Source: Streptomyces sp. SLBN-118
GTDB taxonomy: Bacteria; Actinomycetota; Actinomycetes; Streptomycetales; Streptomycetaceae
NCBI RefSeq assembly: GCF_006715635.1
Contig: NZ_VFNP01000001.1
Coordinates: forward strand, 1,364,001-1,428,000
Direction: 5' to 3'
DNA: 64,000 nt
Part shown: positions 1 to 9,036 of the stretch, piece by piece
Layout: each line of letters starts with the position of its first letter
How positions within the stretch are numbered: the first letter of the stretch is position 1
Program-made: the position numbers and the translations under genes
Notes under the pieces: generated by a model
The model's input: only the letters and a program-made list of their open reading frames with translations
Database searches by the model: none
Told to the model about the DNA's origin: nothing

Positions 1-162
1 GGAGGGGAACGGACAGGCGGACCCGGTCGGTGCCATGATGCCAAGCGCTGTGGCGGTGGGCGATTTCCCGTCCGTCCGCCGGACAACAGCGCGAGCAGGC
101 CCCAGCGAGCGGGCGGCGACGGGTCGTGCCGAACCTGGTCACGGCAGTGTCTCCGGCAGTGG

Positions 163-660
163 TCACGGCGGTTTCTCCTCAGCGAGCGTGGCGCCGGGCG
201 GCCCTCCCCGCCGGGGCCGGTGGGCGGCTTCCAGGAGGCCGGTGAGACCGATGCGTTCGTGCAGATTCCCCCAGCACAGCCTGCGGGCGGTGGTGATCTC
301 GTGCACCGGTCGCAGTGCGAGTCCGGCCAAGTACCAGCCGAGCCGTACGGCCAGGAGGACCAGCAGGGCGAGCGCGTTGCCTGAAACGGTGAGCGGTTGC
401 TGCAGCATGGCGTCCTTGAGCCGTGCGGCGGTTTGGGCAACCTCCGGCGGCATCGCCGCCGCCTGCGGCGGTGCCTGGCCTGATGAGGTCACGGTTGCGG
501 AGGAGCCGGGGGGCTGAGCCCGAGATGTCTGAGAGACGACACCGCTCACGGCAGTGGACACGGTCCGCCCGACTCGCTGTTCGAACGACAGGTGGATGAC
601 GGCGATCATGTGGCGGTCGAACAAGGTCAGGGCTGATACCGCCAGCCCAGCGGCGGTTGT
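163..660 (-). pseudogene. Remnant of a sensor histidine kinase (membrane and HAMP part only)
   Basis: This reading frame has a hydrophobic segment (ALALLVLLAVRLGWYLAG) followed at once by a HAMP-like stretch (LRPVHEITTARRL, then NLHERIGLTG). That is the usual layout just before the dimerisation and ATPase domains of actinobacterial two-component kinases. The frame then runs into unrelated proline/arginine-rich sequence and stops. No H-box, N-box or G-box follows, and the N-terminal part is also atypical. It is read as the decayed middle of a kinase gene. No response regulator is beside it. The family assignment rests on the TM-HAMP pattern only. Confidence 0.5.
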
Positions 661-794
661 CATCGTGCCGTGTGACAGATCCCCCTTTAGTGCCAGGCGT
701 GCTTGTGCAGCCACAGAGTCGGCGTCGGCTCCTGATCCGAGGGCGAGGGCGAGGTGTGCGCGGACGGCAACTGCCCCTCGTGGCGGCCACGGGC

Positions 795-1215
795 TCGCTC
801 AAGCTCGCCACCTCCAGTACGGCAAGGGCTTGGGCGACATGGGGTCGCCTTGCCGGATCGCCCAGGTCGATCAGCAGAGGCTGGACGTACTCGGTGAGAT
901 GGCTGACCGCGGCTGCTGGGTGACTGCCGGCCTCGGCACGGCCCAACTCCGCGAGCACTACGGCCCGGTCGCCTTCCGGCAGAGGTTCCCGCAGGGCTCG
1001 GCGCAGGTAGCGGACCGCCGCACCGGGTTCGTCGGGCCCCGTGGCCGCGCGGGCGGCGGCGCGCAGTATGCCGAGGACCCACGGCATACCGGTCGGCTCG
1101 GCGGTGAGGAGGTGTCCGGCGGTCTCCTCAGGCGGCGAATCCTGGTCGTGCAGCAGACGGGGGGCCTGAAAGCGCGGGCACGACCGCTCGCTCGGCTCGA
1201 GAACGGTGATGGCGG
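795..1215 (-). pseudogene. Remnant of a LuxR-family ATPase regulator (middle part)
   Basis: The frame contains segments typical of the region between the ATPase and the TPR-like part of large Streptomyces LuxR/LAL regulators: LLHDQDSPPEETAGHLLTAE, then AAVRYLRRALREPLPEGDRA and VLAELGRAEAG. About 140 residues can be followed. Neither the Walker A region upstream nor the C-terminal LuxR helix-turn-helix downstream is present. It lies directly upstream of the kinase remnant on the same strand, so the two look like pieces joined by deletion. Non-functional as read. Confidence 0.55.
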
Positions 1216-1940
1216 TTCCCCCTGTACGGAATTGATCACCTTCATCGCCGGCACACGGTCGAGCGTGGGACACGGTCCACCGTCCCCCTGGGTACGGCAA
1301 ACTTGCGCGTCCCTGAGGGCTGGTCCGGCTCTCGTCCACCCTCGCTGCCGTGCTGGGTACTTGGACAGGGCAGAAATACGTATATCGCCACTGCCTCTGC
1401 GGGTACATACCCCCCACTTGAGCCATCGTGGTGGCCACTGCTGCTGTCATGGTGCTCGTGCAGCGGGCGGACCAAGGCTTCGGTCCAGACAGCATGGTCT
1501 TTCGGAACGGGCGTTCTACCCGACGCCGTGGAAGCTCTTCGATGAGCAGTCCCCGGCCGGAGATCGCATCCGCACCTGCCTCCGGGTTCGCCGGGTTGCC
1601 GGCGCCGGCCACCGCCGCGATCGACCACTTCGAGTAAATGTGCTGCCCCATCAGCGTCTTCGGTCCCGGTCGCGTGATGTCGACCCAGGAGGCGAGGGGC
1701 GGGGGGCCGAGAGAGGCCGGGCGGGCCGAGTAGGGAGACATGGCCGGAGCTTTCAGGCTGTGGAAGGAATCCGGTGCCGCCTCAGGTGGCGGGTGACAAG
1801 GTCCCGGACTCGGGGCGGGCCGCGAAGAGGCTTTGTCATGTCTTGTATAGGCTCCCGCCGGAGCCATGTGCAATAGATTCGCCTAAGAAATCTCATAAAA
1901 TCCAGTAACTTGACTCGCACTCTAACGTTCCTTGTGTGAC
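1216..1940. other. Gap with no supported gene
   Basis: Several open frames cross this stretch on both strands, but none shows a recognisable domain and their composition suits high-GC shadow frames. The end (about 1870-1940) is noticeably AT-richer than its surroundings and abuts the MITE-like element. Confidence 0.4.
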
Positions 1941-2108
1941 CTAAGGGCTGTCCCGCAATACCCGGCGGATGAGCGCGCGGCGTCAGATGCGGTGCATCGC
2001 AAGGCGGAGAGTCGTCCTCATACTGGGCGTATTCGGGCGATTCGACAACGCAGCGAGGTGCCGTAGCTGTCGTCGCGCGCCCGGCGGGTATTGCGGGACA
2101 GCCCTTAG
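1941..2108. mobile_element. MITE-like palindromic element with 23-bp perfect terminal inverted repeats
   Basis: Positions 1941-1963 and 2086-2108 are perfect inverted copies (they begin CTAAGGGCTGTCCCGCAAT). The next bases inward still pair imperfectly: the segment near 1970-2003 resembles the reverse complement of the segment near 2046-2080. The whole 168 bp could therefore fold into one long interrupted hairpin. There is no transposase frame inside. Size, structure and lack of coding capacity fit a miniature inverted-repeat transposable element or a similar dispersed Streptomyces repeat. The parent transposase is not identifiable from this window. Confidence 0.7.
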
Positions 2109-2124
2109 GGGCTGGAGGCGGCCC

Positions 2125-2340
2125 TCAGGGCGCCGCGCACTCGGCAGTCCCACACGCATCCAAACGCGCCCATACCGGGCCCAGAGCGTCCATGGCCTCC
2201 TGGTAGACCTGATAGGCATCCTCGAGCACGGCACTCCGGTCAGCGGCCGGCTCATGCCGCCTGAGCAGGGCGGCACCGGCGCGTGGGGCGGCGCCGCCGT
2301 CAATGAGCCCGACAGCGGTCGCGGCCAGTAGCCCCCGTTA
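2125..2340 (-). pseudogene. Unrecognised C-terminal gene fragment
   Basis: A frame on the minus strand is open from a stop near 2340 down to TGA at 2125-2127. Its composition looks coding (for example SAVLEDAYQVYQEAMDALG and WARLDACGTAECAAP), with alternating charged and hydrophobic residues like an alpha-helical protein end. No convincing start codon with a ribosome binding site is present. It abuts the MITE-like element. It is most likely the 3' end of a gene lost by rearrangement; the family is not recognised. Confidence 0.3.
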
Positions 2341-2572
2341 CCTCTTTCGTGACTCCGCAACGGGGCGTCCGGCCTTCGGGCCCGGCCAGTGCCCGAGAGC
2401 CCAGCAGACTGACCGCAGCGACGAGGCCGGACACCGATCCTCCAGTTTCAGGGCAAAGCGCAGCAAGTTCTCGTTCTCATGTGCGGGCCTGGCCGCACAT
2501 GTCCGCGGCATGCCATCGCCTTCAATGTGTTGTGCCGGAAGTTCCGGCGTGCGTACTGCGCTCTTCCCATGA

Positions 2573-3253
2573 TCAGAAGTTGGCCGCTGCGGCCGTAGCA
2601 ATTACCTCGGCGACGCGTGCGGGCTGGGAGACCAGCACGGCGTGGCTCGCAGGTACGGACGTGGTGGCTGCCCCGATACGCTCGGCCATCCACCGCTGGG
2701 CCTCGGGCAACAGGGCCCTGTCGTTCTCGGCCACCACGTACCAGGACGGGATCGTGAGCCAGGCCGGCTCTCCCGAGGCCGTGGAGAAGCATGACTCCGC
2801 GGCCGGCTTCTGCACGCTGGCCAGCACAGCGGCGCGGGAGGGATGGACGTCTGCAGCAAACAGCCGACCGTACTGGTCGGGGTCGATCCACTGCCGGCCC
2901 TGTTCATCGACGCAGACCGCTTTGCCGACGGTGGACGGGTAGCGGGACATGATGTCATTGCCGTTCTCACCCTTGTGAGGGGCGAAGGCCGCTATGTAAA
3001 CCAGGGCGGACACATTTGGGGTGCCCTGCGCTGCGTTGGTGATAATGGCGCCGCCGTATGACCAGCCGGCCAGAACGACGGGCCCCGGCAGCCGGTCCAC
3101 AATCTGCCGGGTGTACGCCACGTCAGCCCCCACAGAGGTCAGCGGCAGCTGCACAGCGTGGACCCGGTGCCCGGCCGCGTGCAGGAGCGGGATCACCTCG
3201 CTCCAACTCGACCCGTCGGCCCACAGTCCGTGTACCACCACAATGTCTGTCAC
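2573..3253 (-). CDS. Alpha/beta-fold hydrolase
   Basis: About 226 residues, close to the usual size of small single-domain esterase-like hydrolases. The N terminus has the oxyanion-hole motif HGLWADGSSW, the nucleophile elbow is GWSYGG (Ser at about residue 65), an acid lies in ENDRALLP, and the catalytic His is in PASHAVL near the C terminus, so the triad is complete. GTG at 3251-3253 is chosen over the in-frame TTG at 3260-3262 because an AAGGA ribosome site lies 9 nt before it. The group resembles the salicylate esterase/MES-like hydrolases. There is no operon partner and the substrate cannot be inferred. It is the first clearly intact gene from the left edge. Confidence 0.85.
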   Translation of the reverse strand: MTDIVVVHGLWADGSSWSEVIPLLHAAGHRVHAVQLPLTSVGADVAYTRQIVDRLPGPVVLAGWSYGGAIITNAAQGTPNVSALVYIAAFAPHKGENGNDIMSRYPSTVGKAVCVDEQGRQWIDPDQYGRLFAADVHPSRAAVLASVQKPAAESCFSTASGEPAWLTIPSWYVVAENDRALLPEAQRWMAERIGAATTSVPASHAVLVSQPARVAEVIATAAAANF

Positions 3254-3710
3254 GACAATCAATCCTTGTACTCGGATCCGTATCCACCCTGCTGTGCACG
3301 CCGGGTTTAGCTTTCGAGAGTCGAGACTGTCGGACTCGGAGCCGTCCCGCGATCACGGAATTCCCGTGAGATTTCCGTGCGGCCGTCCCACGTGTTCTCC
3401 CGGACGGAGATACGACGTAGCAGCCTGCATCAAATCCTGGTACCTGCCCTGGCCGCCGGCTGGGCAAATGGGCTCAACCGCCCAACACAGGTACCCGAAC
3501 ACGTAGTTCGACGATCCTGGGTGATGGCCGAATTTCCAGCTGAACAAGGACGGCGATGGATCCGCCGGACCGCCTTGGCATGAGTCGAGTCCGGCCCTTT
3601 CGGCCCGGCGAGCGCGGGAGGCCCGGGGACGGCGCGGCCACGTCAACGACGGCAAGCAGGCTCCACATGCGGGTCTACCCGCCCACCGCGGCATGATTCA
3701 CTCAGCAGCT
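3254..3710. other. Gap with no supported gene
   Basis: About 450 bp between two minus-strand genes. Short frames exist on both strands but show no family signature. It presumably includes the promoter of the hydrolase gene and the 3' end region of the phosphatase gene. No clear terminator hairpin was found. Confidence 0.35.
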
Positions 3711-5531
3711 TCAGCGCGCGTCGGACGCCTCTGCTTGCGTGGCCATCCCTGTGGCAGATGGCTCGTCAGGGCGCTGGGGGCCGATGAGGCGGGCCAGCAG
3801 GAGGGCGATGTCGTCGCTGCGCCGCGGTGCCGGCTTGACCCCGGCAAGGAGTTTGTCCGCCAGGACCTCGAGGTCGGCTGTCGCGGCCCCTGCCAGCCCT
3901 GCCAGAAAGTCTTCGATGGCCACTCCGATGTCTCCCCCCGCGGCTTCAAGGAGCCCGTCGGTGGTGACCGCCAGCACGCTGCCGGGTCGGATGGGGATCT
4001 GCTCGCTCGGGTACTGGGCCTGCGGGTCGACACCGAGCGGGAGGCCACCAGCGATTTCGAGGAGGCGCGGTGGCTCACCCGGAGCGATCAGGGCAGGTGC
4101 CAGATGGCCCGCCGTGCAGGCCTCGAGCGTCCCCTCGGCAGGGCGGATCAGCAGATAGCAACAGGTGGCGAGCATCGCCCGGTCCGGGTCCGGGCTGAAC
4201 TCGACCAGCAGCCGATTCGTCCGTGCCAGAACGCCCGCGGGACCGTGACCCTCACAGGCATAAGCATGAATGGCCGTGCGGAGCTTGCCCATCAGCGAGG
4301 CAGCATGCACGCTGTGGCCCTGGACGTCGCCGATCACCAGTGCCACCGCGCCGTCGGGAAGGCGGATGGCGTCGTACCAGTCACCGCCGATCCACATGCC
4401 CGACGTGGCCGCCTGGTAGCGCGCGGCGATCGTCAAACCGGGGGCCGACAGCGGCCCTTGGGGCAGGATTCCGCGCTGCAGGTCCAAGGCCAGAGCGTGC
4501 TGCGACTCGTACATCCTCGCCCGCTCCAGGGACTGGGCGAGCAGTCCGGCGAGGGCAACGAGCAGCGCCCGCTCCTCGGGACCGAACTCCTGGGGCGAAG
4601 GGAACCCCATCAGGCAGACCCCGATCGGCCCTTGGGAATCCGCCATGGGAATCGCCGCCCACGCCCGGCTGCGTGATCCTTCGGCGGCCTGCTGCGCCTG
4701 CTGCGGGTATGCGGCAGCCCGGTCGGCGACGGAAGCGACGAACACCGGGGCATGGCGCGCAAGGGCGTCCTGCAACAGAGAGCACGCGCCTGTGTCCGCA
4801 TCGCATAGGACAGCCAGTTCCTCCTCCTGATAGCCGCAGGAGGCCACGACCGACAGCCGATCGCACTGGGACGCCACCACGGCGAGCCCGCTCGCGCCGA
4901 AGTCCTGCAACCCCACCTGAGTGGCCGCCATGATGTCCTTGACTGTCACGGCGGCGGCCAACGAGGCGGTGAGCTGCTGCATCCGCCGATTGCGGGTCGC
5001 ACTGTCGCGGAGCCGTCGCTTCTCGGCTTCCTGACGCTCATGAGCGGCCGTGGTGTCCATCACCACCCCGACCATCCTCGTCGGAACTCCCGCCGCATCG
5101 GAGAGCACACGCCCGCGGGCCTCCAGCGAGCGCCAGCCACCCTCACCCGCCGGGATCCGGTAGGCGATCTGGTAGTTGCCACCGGCCTCCGCCATCGACT
5201 GCAGCGCACCCATGAACTCGGGCAGATCGGATTCCGGAATCCTCGACAGGAAGGTGTCGAGATGAGCGGGGCTGTCCTCGGGCAGGCCGTGAAGGCGGAA
5301 GGTGGGCGGATCACAGTCGATCTCTCCGGTGGCGACGTCCCAGCAGAAGAACCCGGCCTGGACCGGGCCTGCGCTCGGCTGGAACGGAGAGTTCGACGGC
5401 TGGTGATCCGTGCCGGCGTCCTTGGCACCGTGCCCTTCCGTCCGCCGGTCCGGGGCGGGCAGCGCGGAAGTAGTGCCCCCTGCGATGCCCTTGCCGGCGC
5501 TGGGCCCGGACTGCAATCCGACCTCTGTCAC
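3711..5531 (-). CDS. PAS-GAF-SpoIIE (PP2C-type) protein phosphatase
   Basis: 606 residues. After a low-complexity N terminus (about 1-55) come a PAS-like sensor domain (about 60-160, FFCWDVATGEIDCD), a short linker, a GAF domain (about 190-345) and a SpoIIE/PP2C phosphatase domain (about 365-590). Metal-binding motifs are visible: GGDWYD, GDVQGHS (usually GDVxGHG) and RSDDIALLLARL. Such proteins dephosphorylate anti-anti-sigma factors and are abundant in Streptomyces, where they feed into sigma-B-like stress and development switches. GTG at 5529-5531 follows GGGGAG by about 6 nt. No adjacent anti-sigma factor kinase or STAS gene is seen, so the partner is unknown. Its 3' end lies in an accessory region. 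Confidence 0.9.
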   Translation of the reverse strand: MTEVGLQSGPSAGKGIAGGTTSALPAPDRRTEGHGAKDAGTDHQPSNSPFQPSAGPVQAGFFCWDVATGEIDCDPPTFRLHGLPEDSPAHLDTFLSRIPESDLPEFMGALQSMAEAGGNYQIAYRIPAGEGGWRSLEARGRVLSDAAGVPTRMVGVVMDTTAAHERQEAEKRRLRDSATRNRRMQQLTASLAAAVTVKDIMAATQVGLQDFGASGLAVVASQCDRLSVVASCGYQEEELAVLCDADTGACSLLQDALARHAPVFVASVADRAAAYPQQAQQAAEGSRSRAWAAIPMADSQGPIGVCLMGFPSPQEFGPEERALLVALAGLLAQSLERARMYESQHALALDLQRGILPQGPLSAPGLTIAARYQAATSGMWIGGDWYDAIRLPDGAVALVIGDVQGHSVHAASLMGKLRTAIHAYACEGHGPAGVLARTNRLLVEFSPDPDRAMLATCCYLLIRPAEGTLEACTAGHLAPALIAPGEPPRLLEIAGGLPLGVDPQAQYPSEQIPIRPGSVLAVTTDGLLEAAGGDIGVAIEDFLAGLAGAATADLEVLADKLLAGVKPAPRRSDDIALLLARLIGPQRPDEPSATGMATQAEASDAR

Positions 5532-5998
5532 CGGGCACTCCCCGTTGTAGGCAACGACGTCTCATGAGAGTCGTATGACGAGGTATCAGCGTAGAACCGC
5601 GATGCCCGCCGTACGGAGACGTGATCAGCCGGGCACCTGAAAGGGTGACGCTGTCGCAGGAACTGGACCTTCTCCCCAAGCATGTCCCGAGGGCGGAACG
5701 TGCGGACCGGGGGGAGTTGGGCATCGATGGTCGACGTCTCCGTCAGCCAGCGTGCCGGACCCGCGCCGGTGGCGCATGACCGAAGGAAGGGCGTCAACAC
5801 GGTGGCGAACCACTCCGGGAGTGAGGAGCGCGGGCCAGGTTGTGCAGGTGCCTCTTTACGCCGGGGTATTGCCTCCGCCGGGGACCCGATCAAGGGTTCG
5901 CGCTCCGATAATCATACCCAGCGAACGGTCGGGGCGACGGTGTGCCCGAGTCTTCGCCACTGTAGTCCGCACAAAGTCAACTGGATAAGGAGAGCGCC
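5532..5998. other. Divergent intergenic region upstream of the phosphatase and terpene synthase genes
   Basis: About 470 bp between oppositely oriented genes, so it should hold both promoters. A minus-strand open frame inside it (about 5528-5893) has no recognisable domain and is not annotated. The last 100 bp are relatively AT-rich, ending in the AAGGAGA ribosome site of the terpene synthase. Confidence 0.4.
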
Positions 5999-7015
5999 GT
6001 GCAAGAATTCTCGTTCGATCTCCCCTTCCCCTCGCGGATCAGCCAAGACGTCGAATCGGCAGCGGCTCACCATATGGCCTGGATTCAGGAGCATAGACTA
6101 CTGGGCCATGAATCCCTGCGCGAGTACTACCGATGGGACGTGCCCGGCGTTGCTGCCCGCTTCTGGCCACATGCGAGCGGAGCAGACCTGGAGTTGGGGA
6201 CGGATATCGCAGGCTGGTTCCTCTTGGTAGATGACCAGTTCGACGGCCCGCTGGGAATACAGCCCGACAGAGTCGCACAGATCATCCAGCAACTCATCGA
6301 TGTCGTGCACTCACCTCCCGGGGCGACGCCGAAGGGGGATCCCACCCCCGCGGCACGCGGGCTGGCCTCGATCTGGTCTCGCCAGGTCCGCGGTATGTCC
6401 GCATCCTGGCAGCGGCGGTCGTCCCGGAACTGGGAAGACTTCCTCAACGCCTACACCAGCGAGACCATCAACCGCCAAAGCGGTATCGTGCCCGACGTCA
6501 ATACATACCTCAGCCTGCGCCACAAGGCAGGGCTGGAAAATGTACTGATCGACTACGCCGAACGCATCGGTCATTACGAATTACCTGAGGCCGTCTTCTC
6601 CATGCCGGAAATCCAGAAGATGCACAATGCGACGGTCCAGGTCGTCAACATCATTCAGGACGCGTTCTCCGTGGCCAAGGAAGAAGCCAGAGGCGACTTC
6701 CACAATCTGGTGATCGTGCTGCAGCATCACCGACACTATTCACGACGGGAAGCCCTCGCGGAGACCCAATCGATAGTACGCCGCCACACCGACGAATTCC
6801 TGCACCTCAAATCTGAGCTCCCGGCACTTTTCGATGCCGATGCCCTTCCCCTGCCCGACCGGGAGAACGCTTACTTGTTCGTCGATGACCTCCAGGCGCA
6901 GATGAGAGCCTGTCACGACTGGTGCCGTGCCTCCGACCGCTACTCCCGAGTGATCCGCGCGCGGCCTGACCAGCCCACCTATCTCGAGGAGATGCACATG
7001 GAAGGCCTCGGCTGA
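5999..7015 (+). CDS. Class I terpene synthase (probable sesquiterpene cyclase)
   Basis: 338 residues, the usual length of bacterial single-domain terpene cyclases, which ionise a prenyl diphosphate with three Mg2+ ions and cyclise the cation. The aspartate-rich motif is DDQFD at 78-82. A pyrophosphate-sensor Arg (R174) lies 46 residues before the second metal motif, as is normal, and the C-terminal Arg-Tyr pair is R314-Y315. The second motif, canonically NDxxSxxxE, reads QDAFSVAKE at 220-228, so the first Asn is Gln. GTG at 5999 follows AAGGAGA by about 6 nt. No prenyltransferase or P450 gene is adjacent; it stands alone between a phosphatase gene and gene debris. A sesquiterpene product is likely from size, but the product cannot be predicted. 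Confidence 0.92.
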   Translation: MQEFSFDLPFPSRISQDVESAAAHHMAWIQEHRLLGHESLREYYRWDVPGVAARFWPHASGADLELGTDIAGWFLLVDDQFDGPLGIQPDRVAQIIQQLIDVVHSPPGATPKGDPTPAARGLASIWSRQVRGMSASWQRRSSRNWEDFLNAYTSETINRQSGIVPDVNTYLSLRHKAGLENVLIDYAERIGHYELPEAVFSMPEIQKMHNATVQVVNIIQDAFSVAKEEARGDFHNLVIVLQHHRHYSRREALAETQSIVRRHTDEFLHLKSELPALFDADALPLPDRENAYLFVDDLQAQMRACHDWCRASDRYSRVIRARPDQPTYLEEMHMEGLG

Positions 7016-7076
7016 CGCCAAGAGTGCGCGGGCACCTGATCACACCACCTCGGGTTGTCCGCCGGCTCGTCCTCAC

Positions 7077-7187
7077 GCCGCCAGACCGGGTGGCGTGAGC
7101 TCGGTGTCAGCCCTCACGTGGACCGCCTTCTCGGTCAGTTCGCGGTACGCGGACCACAGCCGCGGCTCCGGCTCGGCGGTCACCGGG
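7077..7187 (-). pseudogene. Possible small C-terminal coding fragment
   Basis: A minus-strand frame reads PEPRLWSAYRELTEKAVHVR and ends at a TGA near 7077, just after the terpene synthase stop. The residue pattern looks like a genuine protein end, but the open stretch is only about 36 codons from a possible GTG and no family is recognised. It may be the tail of a gene lost by rearrangement. Weak evidence. Confidence 0.2.
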
Positions 7188-7350
7188 CGTTCTCCAGAGC
7201 GGTGCGCGCGGCACCGCCGCGCGCTTCGGGGCCGGCTCAAGGACGGTCGACTCCTCGGCCACCGGCGCCTCGGGAGGCGGGCCGTCCGTCGTCGGCCGCG
7301 CGGGTGCCCGCTTCTCGGCAGTCGCCACGGCCCCCTGACGCCGCGTCGGG

Positions 7351-7875
7351 GTGCGCGGTCCGTGCACGCGGGGCCGGGCCGACCTGGCGGTGGTCGTCCA
7401 GGTGCGGGAGCGCGCCGGTCACGGCTTCCGTACCGTCCATCTCCTCGACGACCCGTACGCAGCCGTACTGCCCCTCGGTCATCCGCTCGCCGGCAAAGAG
7501 GTCATCGACCTGAACGAGCTCGCAGGCGAGCAGCGGGTCGGCAGCGAACCGTCCGGCCCCTGCCTCGAGCCGGTGATCGACTCCTGCGCGGCGGCCGGCT
7601 TCAGCCCCGACTTCGTCATCCAGAGCGAGGACTACGCCACCGCGCAGGGATTCGTCGCGGCCGGTCTCGGTGTCGGTCTGATGCCGAGGCTGGGGCTGCG
7701 CAACCGGCATCCCGGCGTCGTCGTGCGCCCGGTCCGCAACCCCGAGCCTGTCCGTGTGATCTCGGCCGCCGCACGGGAGACCGCCCTCGAACAGCCCGCC
7801 CTGCGCGGCCTGTTGGACGCGCTGCGGGACGCGGCCGCCACCGCCGGCCCGTCCGATGGATCCGCGGCGGACTGA
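7351..7875 (+). pseudogene. LysR-type regulator fragment (effector-binding domain only)
   Basis: 174 codons match the C-terminal substrate-binding half of LysR regulators: a periplasmic-binding-like fold with HPLAGKEVIDLNEL, a glycine-rich AQGFVAAGLGVGLMPRLGL segment, and a normal end. The N-terminal winged helix-turn-helix is missing: a TGA at 7336-7338 closes the frame just upstream, and no HTH sequence is found in the other two frames immediately before it. A LysR regulator without its DNA-binding domain cannot work normally, so it is called a pseudogene truncated at the 5' side. The neighbouring debris suggests deletion. Confidence 0.75.
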
Positions 7876-7924
7876 CCGCGGCCCGTTCGGCGCGGGCCTG
7901 CGGCGAGGGCTGCAGGGGCACATG

Positions 7925-8345
7925 TCAGGCGGTGCGAGCGGAGTCGGCAGCGGGTATGGCAGCCAGGGTCACGACGCTGGAGAAGATCTCCCGGTCGTGC
8001 TGCCGTGCCCTGATCCGGACCCGGTCGGAGTCCACCGTCCACTCCGTCTGAAGCCGGCAGGGGGCGTACATCTCGGCGTACTTCACGAAGTCGCAGTCCA
8101 TGCCGGTGACGGCCATCGGCCGCGGGGGCCGTGGCCAGGGCGGCCTAGCGGGCGGGCTCCAGGAGCAGCATGCCCGGGGCGTGGTCGACAAGGTGGTCGA
8201 AGAGGATGGGGTGGGTTGTGTCGACACGCAACTGCCAGCGGTCGGGTCGGTCGGTGGCAGCGAGCACCACGTCCTCGAAGCGGTCGCGGCCGAATGGCGT
8301 GAGGCATGCCGGCGGCGGCAGCAAGAGCAGACGCACACGGTTGTA
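7925..8345 (-). pseudogene. Broken AfsA/ScbA-type gamma-butyrolactone biosynthesis gene (hotdog domain)
   Basis: AfsA-family proteins make the beta-ketoacyl intermediate of gamma-butyrolactone signalling molecules. Here one frame (about 8336 to 8148) carries a typical AfsA-hotdog stretch, RFEDVVLAATDRPDRWQLRV, then HPILFDHLVDHAPGM, and ends at an in-frame TAG (8145-8147). The sequence continues in another frame (about 8110 to 7925) with MDCDFVKYAEMYAPC and IFSSVVTLAAI, the expected C-terminal end. The 5' part is missing and an IS5 transposase fragment abuts it at about 8345-8400. An internal stop, a frameshift and 5' truncation make it non-functional. Confidence 0.75.
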
Positions 8346-8399
8346 ACGGCCAGGAGACCCGGTGCCACTTCATCGCTGGCGAGGCCCGGCTACCCAGCA

Positions 8400-9000
8400 G
8401 CCGTTGCCGTCGGAACGCTGCTTGTGCGCCACGTTGCGCCCTTTTGTAGACCGCCCTGTCGAAACGGGGCGGCCGGCCGCCCCGGCTGCCCCGCCTGGCC
8501 GGTTGCGGATCTGGTCGGCTCGCTCGGCAATGGTGTGGGCGGTGCCCCGAAGCCGAAGCCAGGCCCGGATGGCTTTGGAGCTGTAGTCCTTGTCGCCGAT
8601 GATGTGGGACGGCCTTGTCCGGGGCCGGACGGGACCGATGCGAGGCACCCGTATTGCGTCCATGACCGCGGTGAACCGGGTGCAGTCGTTGGTGTTTCTG
8701 CCGGCGACGACGAAGGCCAGCGGCCGCCCGACAGCGTCGCAGGCCAGGTGGATCTTGCTGGTCATTCCGCCTCTGGAGCGGCCGAGTGCCGGGCTGCGGA
8801 GCCCCCCTTTTCGGCACCGGCTGTGTGCTGGTGGGCTCGCACGATCGAGGAGTCGACCGACACCAGCCAGTCGATGTCTCCGGCCGCGTCGGCCTTCGCC
8901 TGTGCAGTGCGGAACATCCGATCGAAGGTGCCGTCCCTGGCCCAGCGGCGGAAACGAGTATGCAACTGCGTAGTCGTGCTCAGGCTGTTGGGGTCGGGGG
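8400..9000 (-). mobile_element. Remnant of an IS5-family insertion sequence
   Basis: Two overlapping minus-strand frames hold transposase parts in order: RFRRWARDGTFDRMF and DIDWLVSVDSSIVRAHQH (first catalytic Asp), then after a frame change SRGGMTSKIHLACDAVGRPL and HIIGDKDYSSKAIRAW (second Asp), followed by a damaged KGRNVAH where the catalytic Glu region should be. IS5 elements of this group do use a frameshift between two ORFs, but here further frame changes occur near the C terminus, the N-terminal DUF4096 part is missing, and no terminal inverted repeats are seen. It is a dead fragment inserted into, or left beside, the AfsA-like gene. Confidence 0.75.
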
Positions 9001-9036
9001 CTGTGACAATGGGGAGCCGAGAGGGAGGGAACTCCG

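Noticed and set aside
2338..2601. An 87-codon minus-strand frame downstream of the hydrolase gene
   Set aside because: Some segments look protein-like, but no start context, family or neighbour supports it.
5528..5893. A 121-codon minus-strand frame upstream of the phosphatase gene
   Set aside because: No ribosome site or family signature, and it lies in the region needed for divergent promoters.
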